Source: Anniella stebbinsi | Taxonomy: Eukaryota; Chordata; Lepidosauria; Squamata; Anniellidae | Assembly (NCBI GenBank): GCA_029215795.1 | Contig: JARDYH010000004.1 | Location: 199,936,017-200,000,016 of the forward strand | Length of the DNA stretch: 64,000 nucleotides | Direction: 5' to 3' | Shown here: positions 33,030 to 43,463 of the stretch, in pieces | How the letters are laid out: each line of letters starts with the position of its first letter | How positions within the stretch are numbered: position 1 is the first letter of the stretch | The notes under the pieces: generated by a model | What the model saw: the letters and a program-made list of their open reading frames with translations, nothing else | Database searches by the model: none | What the model was told of the DNA's origin: nothing | Made by a program: the position numbers and the translations under genes

Positions 33030-33545
33030 TCACTGCAAACTATTTTTGTTCGCTGTTGGACTATTTACAAATCATTGTAAACCTTATGCTTGGTTCCTGT
33101 AAACAAATTGTTGTGTTACTGTATATTATTATTGTATGCTCTTATTATATTGCACAAATAATATGTTTATATAAACTGTTGATTCACCCCAGTTGTTTGA
33201 TATTTATTAACATTCAAGCGGTTGTGTGCTGATTAGCATTTTTCTATTTGGGGTTCATTTCAACTGCTGCCTTCTATATTGTGTAATCATGTATGCACAT
33301 GTACATCAGGGCTTGCTGCCACAGTCCCACCCACTGATGCCACAATCCCACCCATCTGCCCCATCCCACCTCTGCAAATTTTGTTGCTCAGTCCCGGTGA
33401 AGATAAATGAGTTTGTTTTTTATCCCAGGAACCACTTTATAACTTGCAGTTGTTGTGCTGGTTACGTAGAAATGTTTTAAATGAATATATTGTATGAAGA
33501 AAAGGCCTCTCAAGCTCTAGTAATTTACCTCCTTACAACTTGAAA
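33030..33545. other. AT-rich flank of the ribozyme-like fold
   Basis: It may be further Penelope terminal sequence, but I cannot show it. No frame with similarity. A C-rich duplication (CCACAGTCCCACCCACTGAT / GCCACAATCCCACCCATCTG) is at about 33318-33358. Confidence 0.35.
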
Positions 33546-33548
33546 ACT

Positions 33549-33596
33549 TCACAGGTCACATGTAAAGGGTCACATTCACAGGTCACATGTAAAGAA
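33549..33596. repeat. Direct repeat, 20 bp, two copies
   Basis: TTCACAGGTCACATGTAAAG occurs at about 33548 and 33576. Confidence 0.9.
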
Positions 33597-33670
33597 GAAG
33601 TTGCCTATTTAATATATACTCTTCACAAACACATGCCAGAAAATGGAGGAGGGAGAAGTAACACCAATGG

Positions 33671-33723
33671 CAAGAAGGAGAAGAAGAAGGAGGAGGAGAA
33701 GGAGAAGAAGGAGAAGAAGAGAG
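33671..33723. repeat. Purine-only (GAA/GGA)n tract
   Basis: An almost uninterrupted AAGAAGGAG / GGAGAAG series. Confidence 0.95.
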
Positions 33724-33726
33724 CTT

Positions 33727-34030
33727 GTCTCTGATGCTTGAGAAGAAGTATTTTATTTGATAAGAATGCGAAGTGCATTTCGGACAGCATTTTTTTTCCT
33801 TTGTCACGAACAGTAGTCTAACAAGAAAACAAGATAAAACAGAACACGCACATGAAATACTTTCTAAAAAATTGGATGACATACATACAAACAAAATTAT
33901 TATATGTGCTTATTCTGTTTTATCTTGTTGTACTGATAGGCCATTGATCCTGACAAAGGAGAAAACTGTTCTCTGAAACACATTGAGCATTCTTATCAAA
34001 TAAAACACGTCTTCCTCAAGCACCAGAGAC
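33727..34030. mobile_element. 304-bp inverted repeat, possibly a Penelope terminal repeat pair
   Basis: The left arm begins GTCTCTGATGCTTGAGAAGA, and the right arm's complement begins GTCTCTGGTGCTTGAGGAAG. Both continue with TTTTATTTGATAAGAATGC and reach a CCTTTGTCA box and an AACAAGATAAAACAGAA box. In the right arm, plus strand, CTGACAAAGGAGAAAACTG, TTCTCTGAAACACATTG has the layout of a degenerate hammerhead core (CTGAxxA, stem GAGAA/TTCTC, GAAAC). The family is otherwise unassigned. Confidence 0.6.
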
Positions 34031-34034
34031 ATGT

Positions 34035-34438
34035 TCTGTTCTCCTCTTTTTCTTCTTCACAAACAAATGCCCCAGTTTTGAAGTGCTTGTTTTTTAATTT
34101 TCAGAAGTAATTTGGGGTGTTCAAAAAAGACATAGAGCATGCAGTTGGTTGTTAATTAACAAAACAGCTGCCTAGCGCCAGGGGCATCGTCATGATGTTG
34201 GTTGTGATTAGTTTACTTGCAGACTGGATGTAATGTGCGTAGATTTCTTGGTGAAGAAAACATAAGCACAGTGTTCTCTATTACCAAGCTGTCTTTTTGC
34301 CCACATCTTCTATATTCTGTTGCAAACGAATGTTGTGCATAGGTTGACTAGTTATCAGTTATTATAACATGCACACTAGTACTTTATGGTCTAGGGGGAA
34401 AAAACACCTATTTCATTCTGCAAGAGGGTTACTCTGGG
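34035..34438. other. No recognisable feature
   Basis: Apparently unique AT-rich sequence. Confidence 0.5.
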
Positions 34439-34439
34439 C

Positions 34440-34570
34440 CAGATCTACACCAAGCAGGATATGACACTTTGAAAACAGTTTGAAAACTGTATATGGATTG
34501 TGTCCTGGGCCCCAACAGTTGTCACTACTGTTATAAACTGTTTTAAAGCAATAGTGTAGATCCTGCCCAG
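34440..34570. mobile_element. MITE with CCAGATCTACAC/GTGTAGATCCTGCCC ends
   Basis: GGCCAGATCTACACCAAGC at the left, AGTTTGAAAACTGT and ACTGTTATAAACTGTTTTAA inside, and AGTGTAGATCCTGCCCAGG at the right. It links the TTTAAAAC family (7107, 46434) with the GGATCTACACG family (56341) through its terminal sequence. Confidence 0.6.
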
Positions 34571-34574
34571 GGGC

Positions 34575-35364
34575 ATAAGCCTTGACCTCAATCACCAGCC
34601 CAGGCACAACCCAGCAGCTCTGGCTACACCCACTGGCATGTGGCCTCTGACCATTCACCACCACTGCATATGGGGAAAATGTTGTCCATACCTTCTCTAT
34701 AATTATACACTTTGACCACAATACAGAAACCCATGAATCAAGGGATATTTGGGGTAAGATAGCATTCACCCACAAATTCTTAACAGAACTCAGATCTGAA
34801 ATTGCTTATTATTTATATCCTTCCTTCCTTCCCATTAGAGTCACAAGGAGAATATATTTCAATATATTCTTCTTCCTTAAGGGTGAAACATCCTTCCTTT
34901 CTACTGTGGCACTACCCTACATTCTATGCCCGGGATCAAGAATTACATTTTTAGTTTTAACATCCGTTCGTATCAGACATCGTCTGCCTTGATTAGCCAA
35001 GGAATGTTGCATGATGAGTAAATCTCCTGTCTTGGGCTCTCTCCAAAATTTTTCACTCTGCATTACAGCATGAAGTGCTGCTAGTGACACAACTAGTCTT
35101 TGCCAGTTTTCAAACATCTATCTATCTTGCAGACATAAAGGTAGCATTGTTTGGATATGTCCGTTTGTCTAAAGGACATTTGATGCGTATATCTGCTTTA
35201 AAATAATAATCACAATAATAATACCTTCACATTGCTGTGAAGATTAGTGTTCTATCACTCTATTTGATTTATGCTTAAACATATTTTTGGACAAAACAGG
35301 CAGCCTATATTGCATAACCTAACTGTTACTCTGCCTTGCATTGTCTCTGTAGAGGTCATGCAGA
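34575..35364. other. No recognisable feature
   Basis: No repeat or coding signature that I can name; a short AAT tract near 35205. Confidence 0.5.
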
Positions 35365-35487
35365 GCAGAGGTAGGTAGAAACTAGAACTCCAGATATTTT
35401 GAACTTCAACTTCCAGCAGACTTGACCATTGGCCATGATGGCAGGGGCTTCTAGGAGTTGAAGTTCAAAACATATAGAGGTGAAAGA
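35365..35487. mobile_element. Family-P MITE, complete copy
   Basis: AACTCCAGATATTTTGAACT, TCAACTTCCAGCAGACTTGA, CCATTGGCCATGATGGCAGG, GGCTTCTAGGAGTTGAAGTT, CAAAACATATAGAGGTG: two halves in inverted order around CCATTGGCCATGATGG. Confidence 0.75.
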
Positions 35488-35494
35488 AAGAGAA

Positions 35495-35850
35495 AGCATA
35501 TGGTCATTCCGTGGCTAACAGAATGTCGCCAAGTAGTGGTCCATAAGCTGGCCTTCTCAGTGGTGGCACCCACCTTTTGGAACACTCTCCCACATGTGGT
35601 TTGAGAGGCAGAAAAGGTGGCAAATTTTAAATGTCTCTTGAAAACATACCTATTCACACAGGTTTTCCCTGATCTGTGAGGGACTCTGTTACTACTCTGT
35701 TGTTATAGTATTGTAACGTTTGTAAACATTTTAATTATTATTTTTTCTGGGCTGTTATATTTTTACATTGCATTTTTAATGTGACACACTTAGGAATTTT
35801 AATTATATTATTAAGCAATATAGAATGATTTTAATAAACAAAATAAATAA
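35495..35850 (+). pseudogene. L2-type LINE, C-terminal remnant and 3' tail
   Basis: GCTGGCCTTCTCAGTGGTGG, CACCCACCTTTTGGAACACT corresponds to the L2 peptide RAFSVVAP.FWN.LP. It is followed by TTAAATGTCTCTTGAAAACA, TACCTATTCACACAGG (F...LKTYLF..AF). The tail ends TTAATAAACAAAATAAATAA. Short and broken. Confidence 0.7.
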
Positions 35851-35907
35851 ATATCTGACCACTCTGCCAGTAGTAAGTGTTGTAGTCTATGCAGCACAGG
35901 AGATTAA

Positions 35908-36372
35908 GGGCTCATCTTCAACTATGGGCTTCCAGGATCGCCCCCCAGCATGCACACACCTGCATGTCGTCTGGGACACCATTTCCCCCCCCCCCAGGAG
36001 ATGGAGTGCAATTGCAATACTGTGCCAGTAAGTGTTAAAAAAAACCCCAAGAGTCATCGCTGTGATGGCAAAAGAACTCCCCCACTCACCCCCGATGGGC
36101 ACAGACTCTCCCCCACAGAGCTCCGTGCCCAATGGCAGATCCCCGCTACTCACGGGGAAGAAGGGACAACCCCGGGAGTGGGTGCCACATCGCCTGCAGA
36201 CCTCGGGGTTGTCCCAGGACCGCAGTAAAGTACGGGGAAACCGTGGTCCCAGTTATCCCAGGCAAAGTGAGTGGTCCTCCCTGGTTAACCCCGGATCCCT
36301 TGTGCATCATTTAGATGCTGAAGGATGACCATGTGACCAGCCCGAGATAAATGGCTGGTGTAGACATGGCCT
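35908..36372. repeat. GC-rich interspersed repeat, probable DNA-transposon derivative
   Basis: The right end GGCTGGTGTAGACATGGCCT has the TGTAGA-GGCC style of other MITE ends in the window (15553, 56743). The left end near TAAGGGCTCATCTTCAAC matches only loosely. The interior has inverted words CCCGGGAGTGG / GGTTGTCCCAGG / GGGTTAACCCCGG. No target duplication was found. Confidence 0.35.
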
Positions 36373-36377
36373 AAGGG

Positions 36378-36440
36378 TGCAATCCTATGCATGTTTAGAC
36401 AGAAAAAAGTCCTACAATTCCCTGCATTCCCCAGTATAAA
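36378..36440. repeat. Fragment of the GCAATCCTATGCA-type repeat
   Basis: GGTGCAATCCTATGCATGTT, TAGACAGAAAAAAGTCCTAC. Confidence 0.6.
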
Positions 36441-36597
36441 GGGTTTATGTAAACTTCCCCAACAAGGGTTTAAAAATAGACAGTATGGTTGACTGATATG
36501 GTCAACATGTGTCTGCTTTGTTCCCACAGCAAGAATATGCTGATTATTGGTGGGTCTTCTTCTAAGAACCCAGCAGGCTCTGCTGTTCAGAGACTCT

Positions 36598-36950
36598 GGC
36601 TCCCTCTACAAGGATTCGCTTTTGCGCCCGGTTCGGCGATTATGCGCATTATCGCAGACGCGCATTTACTCCTAATCCCTCTGCACGGGAGGCGGCGAGA
36701 GGCGGCGAAGCGCATTAATAGATTCCAAAAAGCGCTTTACAAGAAGTTAATGCGCATAATCGCTTGTTCACACGGGGAAAATGCGCTTTAACGGCCGGAG
36801 CAAAATAAAACTCGTGATTTAACGCGCATTCGAAAATGCGCATTATCGGGGAGATAACGCGCCTCTACTCCCGATTTGCGCTCCGTTCTTGTAGAGGTAA
36901 AATTTTTAATGAACCTTCAAAACGCATTAAACCTCTCTTGTAGAGGCACC
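36598..36950. mobile_element. GCGCAT-rich MITE, copy 1
   Basis: The terminus CCTCTACAAGGATTCGC is inverted at the right (complement of GCCTCTACAAGAGAGGTTTA). The 353-bp interior holds many TGCGCATTA/TAATGCGCAT words in both orientations, plus GATTTGCGCTCCGTTCTTGT. The copy at 59694-60029 shares the whole order. High CpG content contrasts with the AT-rich surroundings. Confidence 0.8.
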
Positions 36951-37065
36951 CTCTGAGAACAATTGAGGAGGTAATTATATCTGGAGCGCCTGGAAAAGTT
37001 GAAGGGGCCTGAAGTTGTTCCAAGGGCAATTAGAAAAACCTAATGAAAGAGAAAAACAAGGATGC

Positions 37066-37133
37066 CTAGAGGCATATACTTTAAAGTGCAAGAGGATGAC
37101 TAGAAGCATATACTTTAAAGTGCAACAGTTTAT
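37066..37133. repeat. Tandem duplication of 34 bp
   Basis: CTAGAGGCATATACTTTAAA, GTGCAAGAGGATGA is repeated at once as CTAGAAGCATATACTTTAAA, GTGCAACAG. Confidence 0.9.
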
Positions 37134-37134
37134 A

Positions 37135-37567
37135 GGTTGCAGCTGAAGAGATGAATCCAGCAGCCAGCCTCTAGAAGTGGAAACATCAATCACTCCTTGA
37201 CTGTAAGTATAGTTATCTAGAAGAGGTGCTTTCTAAAAGGAGAGGCAGATTAGAGATGTGAAGGCCTGGAAAAAGGCTGGAAAAAACATTGGGACAGGGG
37301 AGTTTCTCCCCTAATTTTTTCCGGGAGGTTTCCCCCAGGCCTTCGCATCTCAAAGTCAGGTGTATGGTTGCCAATGCCATACTGGAAGAGCACAACTGTG
37401 ACACATTCCACTACCTCAGAAAGAGTTTGTAAGAGAATAACAGCTGAATAACTACTGACCACAAGCGCTATTACAATAAATAGAAAGTTCAGGATAGGTG
37501 TCCTTTTTTAAAAAAGTGTGGGGTGGGGGTGGGGGGGTAAAATATTGCCATAGTGGAAGAACATCTA
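37135..37567. other. No recognisable feature
   Basis: G-rich run at 37517-37538. A 20-bp inverted word pair (GGAGAGGCAG...) is not convincing. Confidence 0.4.
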
Positions 37568-37815
37568 GCCTGGGTTCACACTACATGCTGAGCCATGATG
37601 GTTTATTTTCTGGCGGAACTCATGATGGGCTCATGTGTCGTCTGTGGAATGTTTCTGCCACCCACAATGGGTTAAACTGGGAATTAATCCACCCAAACGC
37701 TCCACTCTGAGAACCTACGCTCTGCAGAATGGGCACAGTGGGCTCTTTGCATAATCTACTATGCACAGTAGTTAGCAACCCATCGTGGCTTGAGTGTTAC
37801 ATGTGGAACCATCCC
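37568..37815. mobile_element. MITE with GGTTCACACTACATG ends, copy 1
   Basis: GGGTTCACACTACATGCTGA, GCCATGATGG and TTTATTTTCTGGCGGAA open the element. Its right end is GTTAGCAACCCATCGTGGCT, then GTGTTACATGTGGAACC. A second copy in opposite orientation is at 42011-42241. Confidence 0.75.
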
Positions 37816-37819
37816 TAGA

Positions 37820-38806
37820 AAGGTAAACTTGTGTTATGAATGAATGAGAGGTAGGCTTAACGTTGTTGGTGTTTTTTTAAAAAAAAATAAATTCAAAGGC
37901 CAGACTTGCCATTAGCTGACCACCTGAGAGCAAGTGAATAAAGAACAGCATCCTGGACTGTAACACTGGCTGACAAAGTGAAACCATTAATCTCACCCCA
38001 TGGGGACATTATGCAATTCTATTGTTTGTTCTCACCTCGTGACAAGTTTAAAAACTGAAACAAATGTATTCCAGACTCTTAGTACGACAACTGTGCCTGA
38101 TAAATGGAATTATAATAAGGCTACATTGACACTTAAGCCAAATAACACTACTTGAACCATGTTGATTCATGAGCTTGTCATCAACTAGTTCAAAAAAGTT
38201 CAAAGACTGTAAATCATCCTAAGCTATATATAAATAAGTTTTAAAACCAAGCTTTTCAAGTGCTCCTATAACCCTTCCAAAAACTGTTTGTTGATCAAAC
38301 AAAGTCAATGAAGGATAGAATACCATTGCTACCTGCAGGATCACTGCACAAGGCTGCAGTTCCTGTAATATCACAACTGTTTGTTTTTCTCAGAAATAAG
38401 GATTAATGAAAACAAAACAAAAAAGTCTTATATATCACATGGCCTCAAACCCACTCATCATAGCTAATTCAATGAGTGTTTCACAGTATGGGGCTATTGC
38501 TTGGGGGGAAAAAAGTGAAAATTAAAACAAGCCTCTATTGATGCAAGAACTCCATATTCATATTGATGCTCATACTAAAGGTTTGTTCACATCTTCAGTT
38601 ATCCTTTTAGGATAATGTCCTATTCTTAGCTCACTTCAATATCCACCTCTCTTACATGAAACATGGTTGCAGATTAAATGTGTGGGACGTAGGGAAATTC
38701 ACAGATATTGACGAGCTTTTGCTTTGGTTCTGATTCATATCAAAGGATAAGCTGATCTTATAAAAAGTTACTGAGTGGAATTTATTCAAAAATTAGCAGG
38801 ATTTAC
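37820..38806. other. No recognisable feature
   Basis: AT-rich, apparently unique. Confidence 0.5.
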
Positions 38807-38844
38807 TATAAGGTTAGGGTGACCAGATTTTGAGGATCAAAATC

Positions 38845-39200
38845 CCGGACTCCCCCCCCGCCACCCCACCCACCCAAAACAACCCCTCCACCGTGCACCC
38901 ACGCTGCCCCGCCCTGCGCCGCTCCCCCGCCCACATGCCTCGCGCCGCCGCCCGCCCCGCGCCGCCCCCTCCACCGCTCCGCCCCCCCACGCCACCCCCC
39001 CACGCCGTGCCGCCCCCCCCGCCGCCGCCCCCCCCGCCGCATCGCCCCCCCGCGCCACGCCGCCCCACCCACCCAAGCTGCCCGCCCCCGGGCCGCCCGC
39101 CCACGCACCGCACCACCCGCCCATCCCCCGCGCTGCGCCGCCCGCCCCCGCGCCGCCTGCCTGCCCACACGCCCCGCGCTGCCCGCCCCGCGCTCCTTAC
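38845..39200. repeat. CCG/CCCCGC low-complexity tract inside the hAT element
   Basis: Nearly purine-free on the plus strand, with irregular CGCCGCCC, CCCACGC and CGCGCC words. It resembles a CpG island by composition. Confidence 0.9.
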
Positions 39201-39202
39201 CG

Positions 39203-39378
39203 GCTGGGGCGTCCACTTCCCTCCGGTGCTCGGAATCTACTGAGAAACAGGCTTCCTGGCCTGTCTCTCAGTAGCGCGCCGAGTGATGACGTCATCACCC
39301 GGCACGCTACTGAGGGACAGGCCGCGAAGCCTGTTTCTCAGTAGATTCCGAGCACCGGAGGGAAGCGGACGCCCCAGC
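39203..39378. repeat. Palindrome centred on TGATGACGTCATCA
   Basis: The arms of about 85 bp (CCGGTGCTCGGAATCTACTG, AGAAACAGGCTTCCTGG, CCTGTCTCTCAGTAGC) mirror around 39290/39291 with few mismatches. The centre is an 8-bp TGACGTCA, identical to a CRE/ATF site. Confidence 0.9.
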
Positions 39379-39661
39379 AGGTAAGTGCCTCGTGCCGCCA
39401 GCCTCCTGCCACCACTGCGTGACCCCCCCGCCACCCTGGTTTGCCCCCGCCGCCCCCCGGTTGGCCCGGATCACCCCAGGGCCATCTGGTCACCCTTTTG
39501 GGGGGCTAAATTTCCGGATTTGGCCCCCCAAAACAGTTTTTCCGCCCGGATGCGGATTTGCTCCCCATTTCCCGGGCATGTCCGGACAAATCCGAGCAGA
39601 TGGTCACCCTATATAAGGTAAGTGTCCCTAGGACTGCAGCTTAAGTGATTGTATGCTTACA

Positions 39662-39981
39662 TAGGCTGACCATATGAAAAAGAGGACAGGGCTCCTGTAA
39701 CTTTAACAGTTGTAGAGAAAAGGGAATTTCAGCCAGTGTCATTTGTATGCAATTTGTTCCTGGTGATATTCCCTCTTCGTCACAACAGTTAAAGGTGCAT
39801 GCACTATACTAGAGTGACCAGATACAAAAGAAGGCAGGGCCCCTGCACCTTTAACTGTTGTGATGAAGAGGGAATTTCACCAAGAACTAATTGCATACAA
39901 ATGACACTGGCTGAAATTCCCTTTTCTCTACAACTGTTAAAGTTACAGGAGCCCTGTCCTCCTTTTCATATGATCAGCCTA
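39662..39981. mobile_element. 320-bp palindromic MITE, copy 1
   Basis: It begins TAGGCTGACCATATGAAAAA and ends with its near inverse. Arms of about 145 bp surround a 40-50-bp asymmetric centre (AGAGTGACCAGATACAAAAG, AAGGCAGGGCCCCTGC). GCTTACA(T) flanks both sides. Copies 2 (46935) and 3 (62211) have the same length. Confidence 0.9.
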
Positions 39982-40114
39982 GCTTACATAACCAAGCATT
40001 TTAGCAAATGCTGACATGTCGTTTGGTATACTAATGATATATCACTGGTGTTTTAAACAGAGGTATGAATAAGGCTGAGAAACCCAGTGTTGTTGTTTCT
40101 TTGTTTATTTTCAC

Positions 40115-40445
40115 CAGTGAGGTTCTGCAAGCAATAAGACATAACATTAACATGGAATGAGATTCAAAATAGCACATTAAAAATCATTTCTATGCAGTAA
40201 GAGAAATCACCATCAAGGTAATTTATGGGAGAATTAATGATTCAGACCTCAAGGCACAAACTCATTCCAGATCTTTGCATTAATTCCCAGGAAATGCCGA
40301 TTCATATTAATGCTTAATTAAAATGAAAACAAGCTCGGCTACCCAATATCACTGAGATGCATCCATCTTTGCCGTTATCACATTGCAGGTGACCTGGCAT
40401 TAATCCCCAGCCAACTCAAGATGTATTCACTGTATGATTGAATTA
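40115..40445. other. Possible conserved non-coding element
   Basis: Non-repetitive AT-rich sequence with clusters of homeodomain-type TAATTA/ATTAAT words (GGAGAATTAATGATTCAG, TTTGCATTAATTCCCAG, TAATGCTTAATTAAAATG, GGCATTAATCCCC). TTTGCATTAAT also resembles an octamer-like site. This texture is typical of vertebrate developmental enhancers, but conservation cannot be seen from one sequence. Confidence 0.25.
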
Positions 40446-40449
40446 GTGC

Positions 40450-42008
40450 CATGTGAACCCAATGGTTACAAGAAACTCCCATGTCTGTTGGTGGAGAAGA
40501 AAACAGCTTTCTGACAAAGACAGTCAAATCAAGGCTACTTCTTGTTTGACACCTAACTACTTATGGAATAAAAATGAAAAACAAACATGGAGAAAGCTTT
40601 TTGTTGAGATAAGAGTGACAGTGTTCCAACTGTAGGGGTTGAACAAGAACCTTCCCATGTTTTTGAAATCTCACCTCTTCCCATTTTGTCAAAGGTGCCA
40701 GGAAAAGTCAAGGCACAGTAGAAGCATTTCACCACTTTCATATTGTTCAAGCCTAGGCATCAAGGACAGACACCCCAGCATGGGCTCACTAACAAAAGCC
40801 ATCTGGAGGGCTTCCTCCTCTTCACAATTGCAGCCTGACTGCTTATTCACCCACCTTTTCCTCTGGCCCAGACAATGGAGGTGCTCAGTAAGAGGACCAG
40901 TAGAGCCCCCTGCCTACTTGCTCACTAGCTCTTTGCCTCTGGAGAAAGCAAGTAGTAGCAATGATGAGAAAGATAATTGTTGGGATTACTGAAACCACAT
41001 CTACATCTTACTGGAAGGGGGCAGTGTTGCAATTACTTAGCTCAGGGGAATTTGAGCACAGCTAGCCTTAGAATCTCTATGTCCTACAATGTGGTTTCCT
41101 ATGATTTCATCCTTTTGCTCCTCCCTTTACTTCCCCCCCCTCTCTGACCTCCACCATTGCTGGGAGCACCTGTGTTTGCTCTCTCACTTCTGCCATTTTA
41201 ATAGAACACAAAATGGGCTGAACAAACTCATTGAAACTCTATGCTTTACTTGTATTGTATATGCAAGAATATTTGTGAGTAAAACTGTTTTCATCACTGA
41301 AAAAGGGTGTGGTTTCCATTTATTATTCCAAAATAGCCTGTGTGCATGTGAGACTGGTAGATGCTTATTCTGTTTTGCCTTTTTTGTTTTTCTCTGGTAA
41401 CTGCCTTTCTAAAAGTTTGAATGCCACTACTATGGCTTTAATAACTAGGAATACAAGCTGGAATGTTTGATCCTACCCCTATGCCTTTGCCCCACCCACT
41501 TTTGCCTTCAGTCACACCCACCACTGAGAGTTCTTCTGAAATTGAATTCACCCATCAGGCTGAAAGAGGTTTGGCATCCTGCTTTAGACCAAACCAAGGG
41601 CACTAAAGCCTCTCCTCCCAGAGCTGGCCAAGTGTTCGGCTTTGCATGATGCACACCACACGAATGGACTCAGCTGCCAGGGACTGGCTTCGTCTGCTTC
41701 ACACCTTCCCCCAGTGGGGATGGCATGCTGCTGGTGAGGCGCTCAGTGTGCCACTAGTCCTTCCTCATTGGGGAGAGGGAGCAGCATGCAGCGGAACTGC
41801 CTTGTTATCTCCAGTCTGTGATAAGAGATAACAAGGAGATTATCCTGCATGTTGCTCCCCAAGCCCTAGGTAGCATCCAGGCCATGGGGCAGGGCTTTCG
41901 GAAGTTATAGAGGATAGGTCATTGGTGGATGGGGCAGGCCAGATGGGGAACTTCTGCAGGCCTGATTAAGTCTGTTGTGCCAGAAATTCCCCAACCCAGG
42001 TTTAAGAA
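40450..42008. other. Mostly unassigned sequence
   Basis: 41483-41590 (CACCCACTTTTGCCTTCAG, CCACCACTGAGAGTTCTTCT, GGCTGAAAGAGGTTTGGC) is a fragment of the element type at 21879-22246. The rest shows no repeat or coding signature. Confidence 0.45.
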
Positions 42009-42010
42009 GA

Positions 42011-42241
42011 TAATATGGCTGAGTTCACACGTAACACTAAACCATGATGGGTTGCTAACCGCTATGCATCGTAGATTATGCAAACGTCACTATACCCATT
42101 CTGCAAAGGGTGAGTTTTCAGAGTTGGGTGTTTAGTTGGATTAACCCATTGTGGGTGGTGAAAACATCCCACAGCTGACACACAAACCCATCATGGTTTC
42201 CGCCAGAAAATGTCTTAGCATGTTGTATGAATCCAGCCTAT
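42011..42241. mobile_element. MITE with GAGTTCACACGTAAC ends, copy 2 (inverted)
   Basis: It reads as the reverse complement of 37568-37815: ACCATGATGGGTTGCTAACC, GATTATGCAAACGTC, CCCATTCTGCAAAGG, GGATTAACCCATTGTGGGTG, TTTCCGCCAGAAAATG, GTATGAATCCAGCC. About 230 bp; no coding capacity. Confidence 0.75.
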
Positions 42242-42277
42242 AAGTATATTGACATCTCTTCTATTGTGTAACTTGGA

Positions 42278-42314
<37 letters not shown>
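42278..42314. repeat. (ATT)n microsatellite
   Basis: About 12 units. Confidence 0.95.
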
Positions 42315-42315
<1 letters not shown>

Positions 42316-42765
42316 AACCCTTAGAAATCCCTGAAAGAACATTCCCCACGCTGATCTCATTTGGTCGAGGTGTGAATTAAACCATGTACAGTGTAGTATT
42401 ATTGGGAGACATGAAAGGGTTTCATGAGGTGCAGAGGATAAGAATATTGGAGGAAGGTCAAGGGGGGAGATGGAAGTGTAGCTGCTGAAGGTCTGTCAAA
42501 AGAAACAGAAACTTTTGTAAAAGAGTTGAAAGGAAGAAAAAAAAATGATTTGATGCTCCTAAGTTTATTCCTCAGTTGGAATGTCATTAAATCAGCTGAT
42601 TTGCTTTTTACTGCTCCTGCTCTGGGCACAAGATCAAATTGGACAAGAGAAAATTTGCAACAAAACTAGACTATATTTTTATGAAATATACTAAAATGAT
42701 TAAAGGTGTTTTTGTGGTTCCTTGGAATACTTAAAGTGTTGTGGTAAAACATACACAAAATTGAA

Positions 42766-42870
42766 AAAATTAGAGTAAACCCATTGAAATCAATGGGACT
42801 TCCATTAGTCATCATTAAATTGATTTCAGTGGGTCTACTCTAAGTACAATTAAATCTGGATCCAACCCAT
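42766..42870. mobile_element. Short palindromic MITE (GGGTCTACTCTAA type), copy 1
   Basis: TTAGAGTAAACCCATTGAAA, TCAATGGGACTTCC pairs with AAATTGATTTCAGTGGGTCT, ACTCTAAGTACAATTAAA. Copies also at 42916 and 56140. Confidence 0.75.
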
Positions 42871-42915
42871 TGTATGTTAGCGATGCATGCAATAAATATT
42901 ATTGGTTGTTCTACA

Positions 42916-43012
42916 TAGAATATACCCACTGAAATGAATGGGACTTAAGTTAGTCATGCATAACTTAAGTCTCATTCATTTCAATGGGTCTACTCTAAAT
43001 AGGACTAACATT
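42916..43012. mobile_element. Short palindromic MITE (GGGTCTACTCTAA type), copy 2
   Basis: ATACCCACTGAAATGAATGG, GACTTAAGTTAGTCATGC, ATAACTTAAGTCTCATTCAT, TTCAATGGGTCTACTCTAAA. The two arms meet at ATGCAT. Confidence 0.8.
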
Positions 43013-43045
43013 GGATGCTCCCCTATGGTAAGATTTTCATGGTTT

Positions 43046-43200
43046 ATTTATTTTAACTATTTATATACCACTCTTCATTACACAATCACAGGGTGGTATA
43101 CAGAAATCATTACAACAGCAATTAAAATACACACAAGCCACAATCAAAACAGAAAAGCTACCAAGTATTAAAAAAAGAGCAAGTGCATGGTTAAAAAGGT
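43046..43200 (-). mobile_element. LINE 3' tail, minus strand
   Basis: TTATATACCACTCTTCATTA, CACAGGGTGGTATACAG, then A-rich ACAGCAATTAAAATACAC words, the usual inverse of a CR1/L2-group LINE 3' UTR. Confidence 0.55.
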
Positions 43201-43463
43201 AGGTCTTTCATGATCTCATAAGCCTACTCTTGGCCTAGGAATCGTGAGCCCTGTCTGGTCATTCTTTGAGTGCTATATATAATGTATTGCTACAGGAGGT
43301 GGGGGTGGTGATCATGAGAAAGTCAATTCACAGATATGACAAGGCAATCATCAGTAATCTCAACCCACCAGTGTTGCAAATGAAATGAGTATGTTATGAC
43401 CATCTGCAACACAGGACATATCACTCAGCTTATGCGTGTGTATTAGGGATGTGCACTGACCCC

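Larger units (their letters stand above)
38815..39611. mobile_element. GC-rich hAT-like non-autonomous element with 8-bp target duplication
   Basis: The element runs from TAGGGTGACCAGATTTTG to ATGGTCACCCTA, giving TIRs of about 11 bp. It is flanked on both sides by TATAAGGT (38807-38814 and 39612-39619), a perfect 8-bp target duplication as made by hAT transposases. The first 370 bp inside are C-rich CCGCCC/CACGCC satellite-like sequence. A 176-bp palindrome follows, then a CCCGG-rich end (ATTTCCGGATTTGGCCCC). No protein is encoded; open frames in the C-rich part are composition artefacts. Confidence 0.85.

Noticed and set aside
38806..39243. Long overlapping open frames (up to 137 codons) on both strands in the GC-rich region
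   Set aside because: Translations are Pro/Arg- or Gly/Ala-only strings caused by CCG/CGC composition, which lacks stop codons in several frames.
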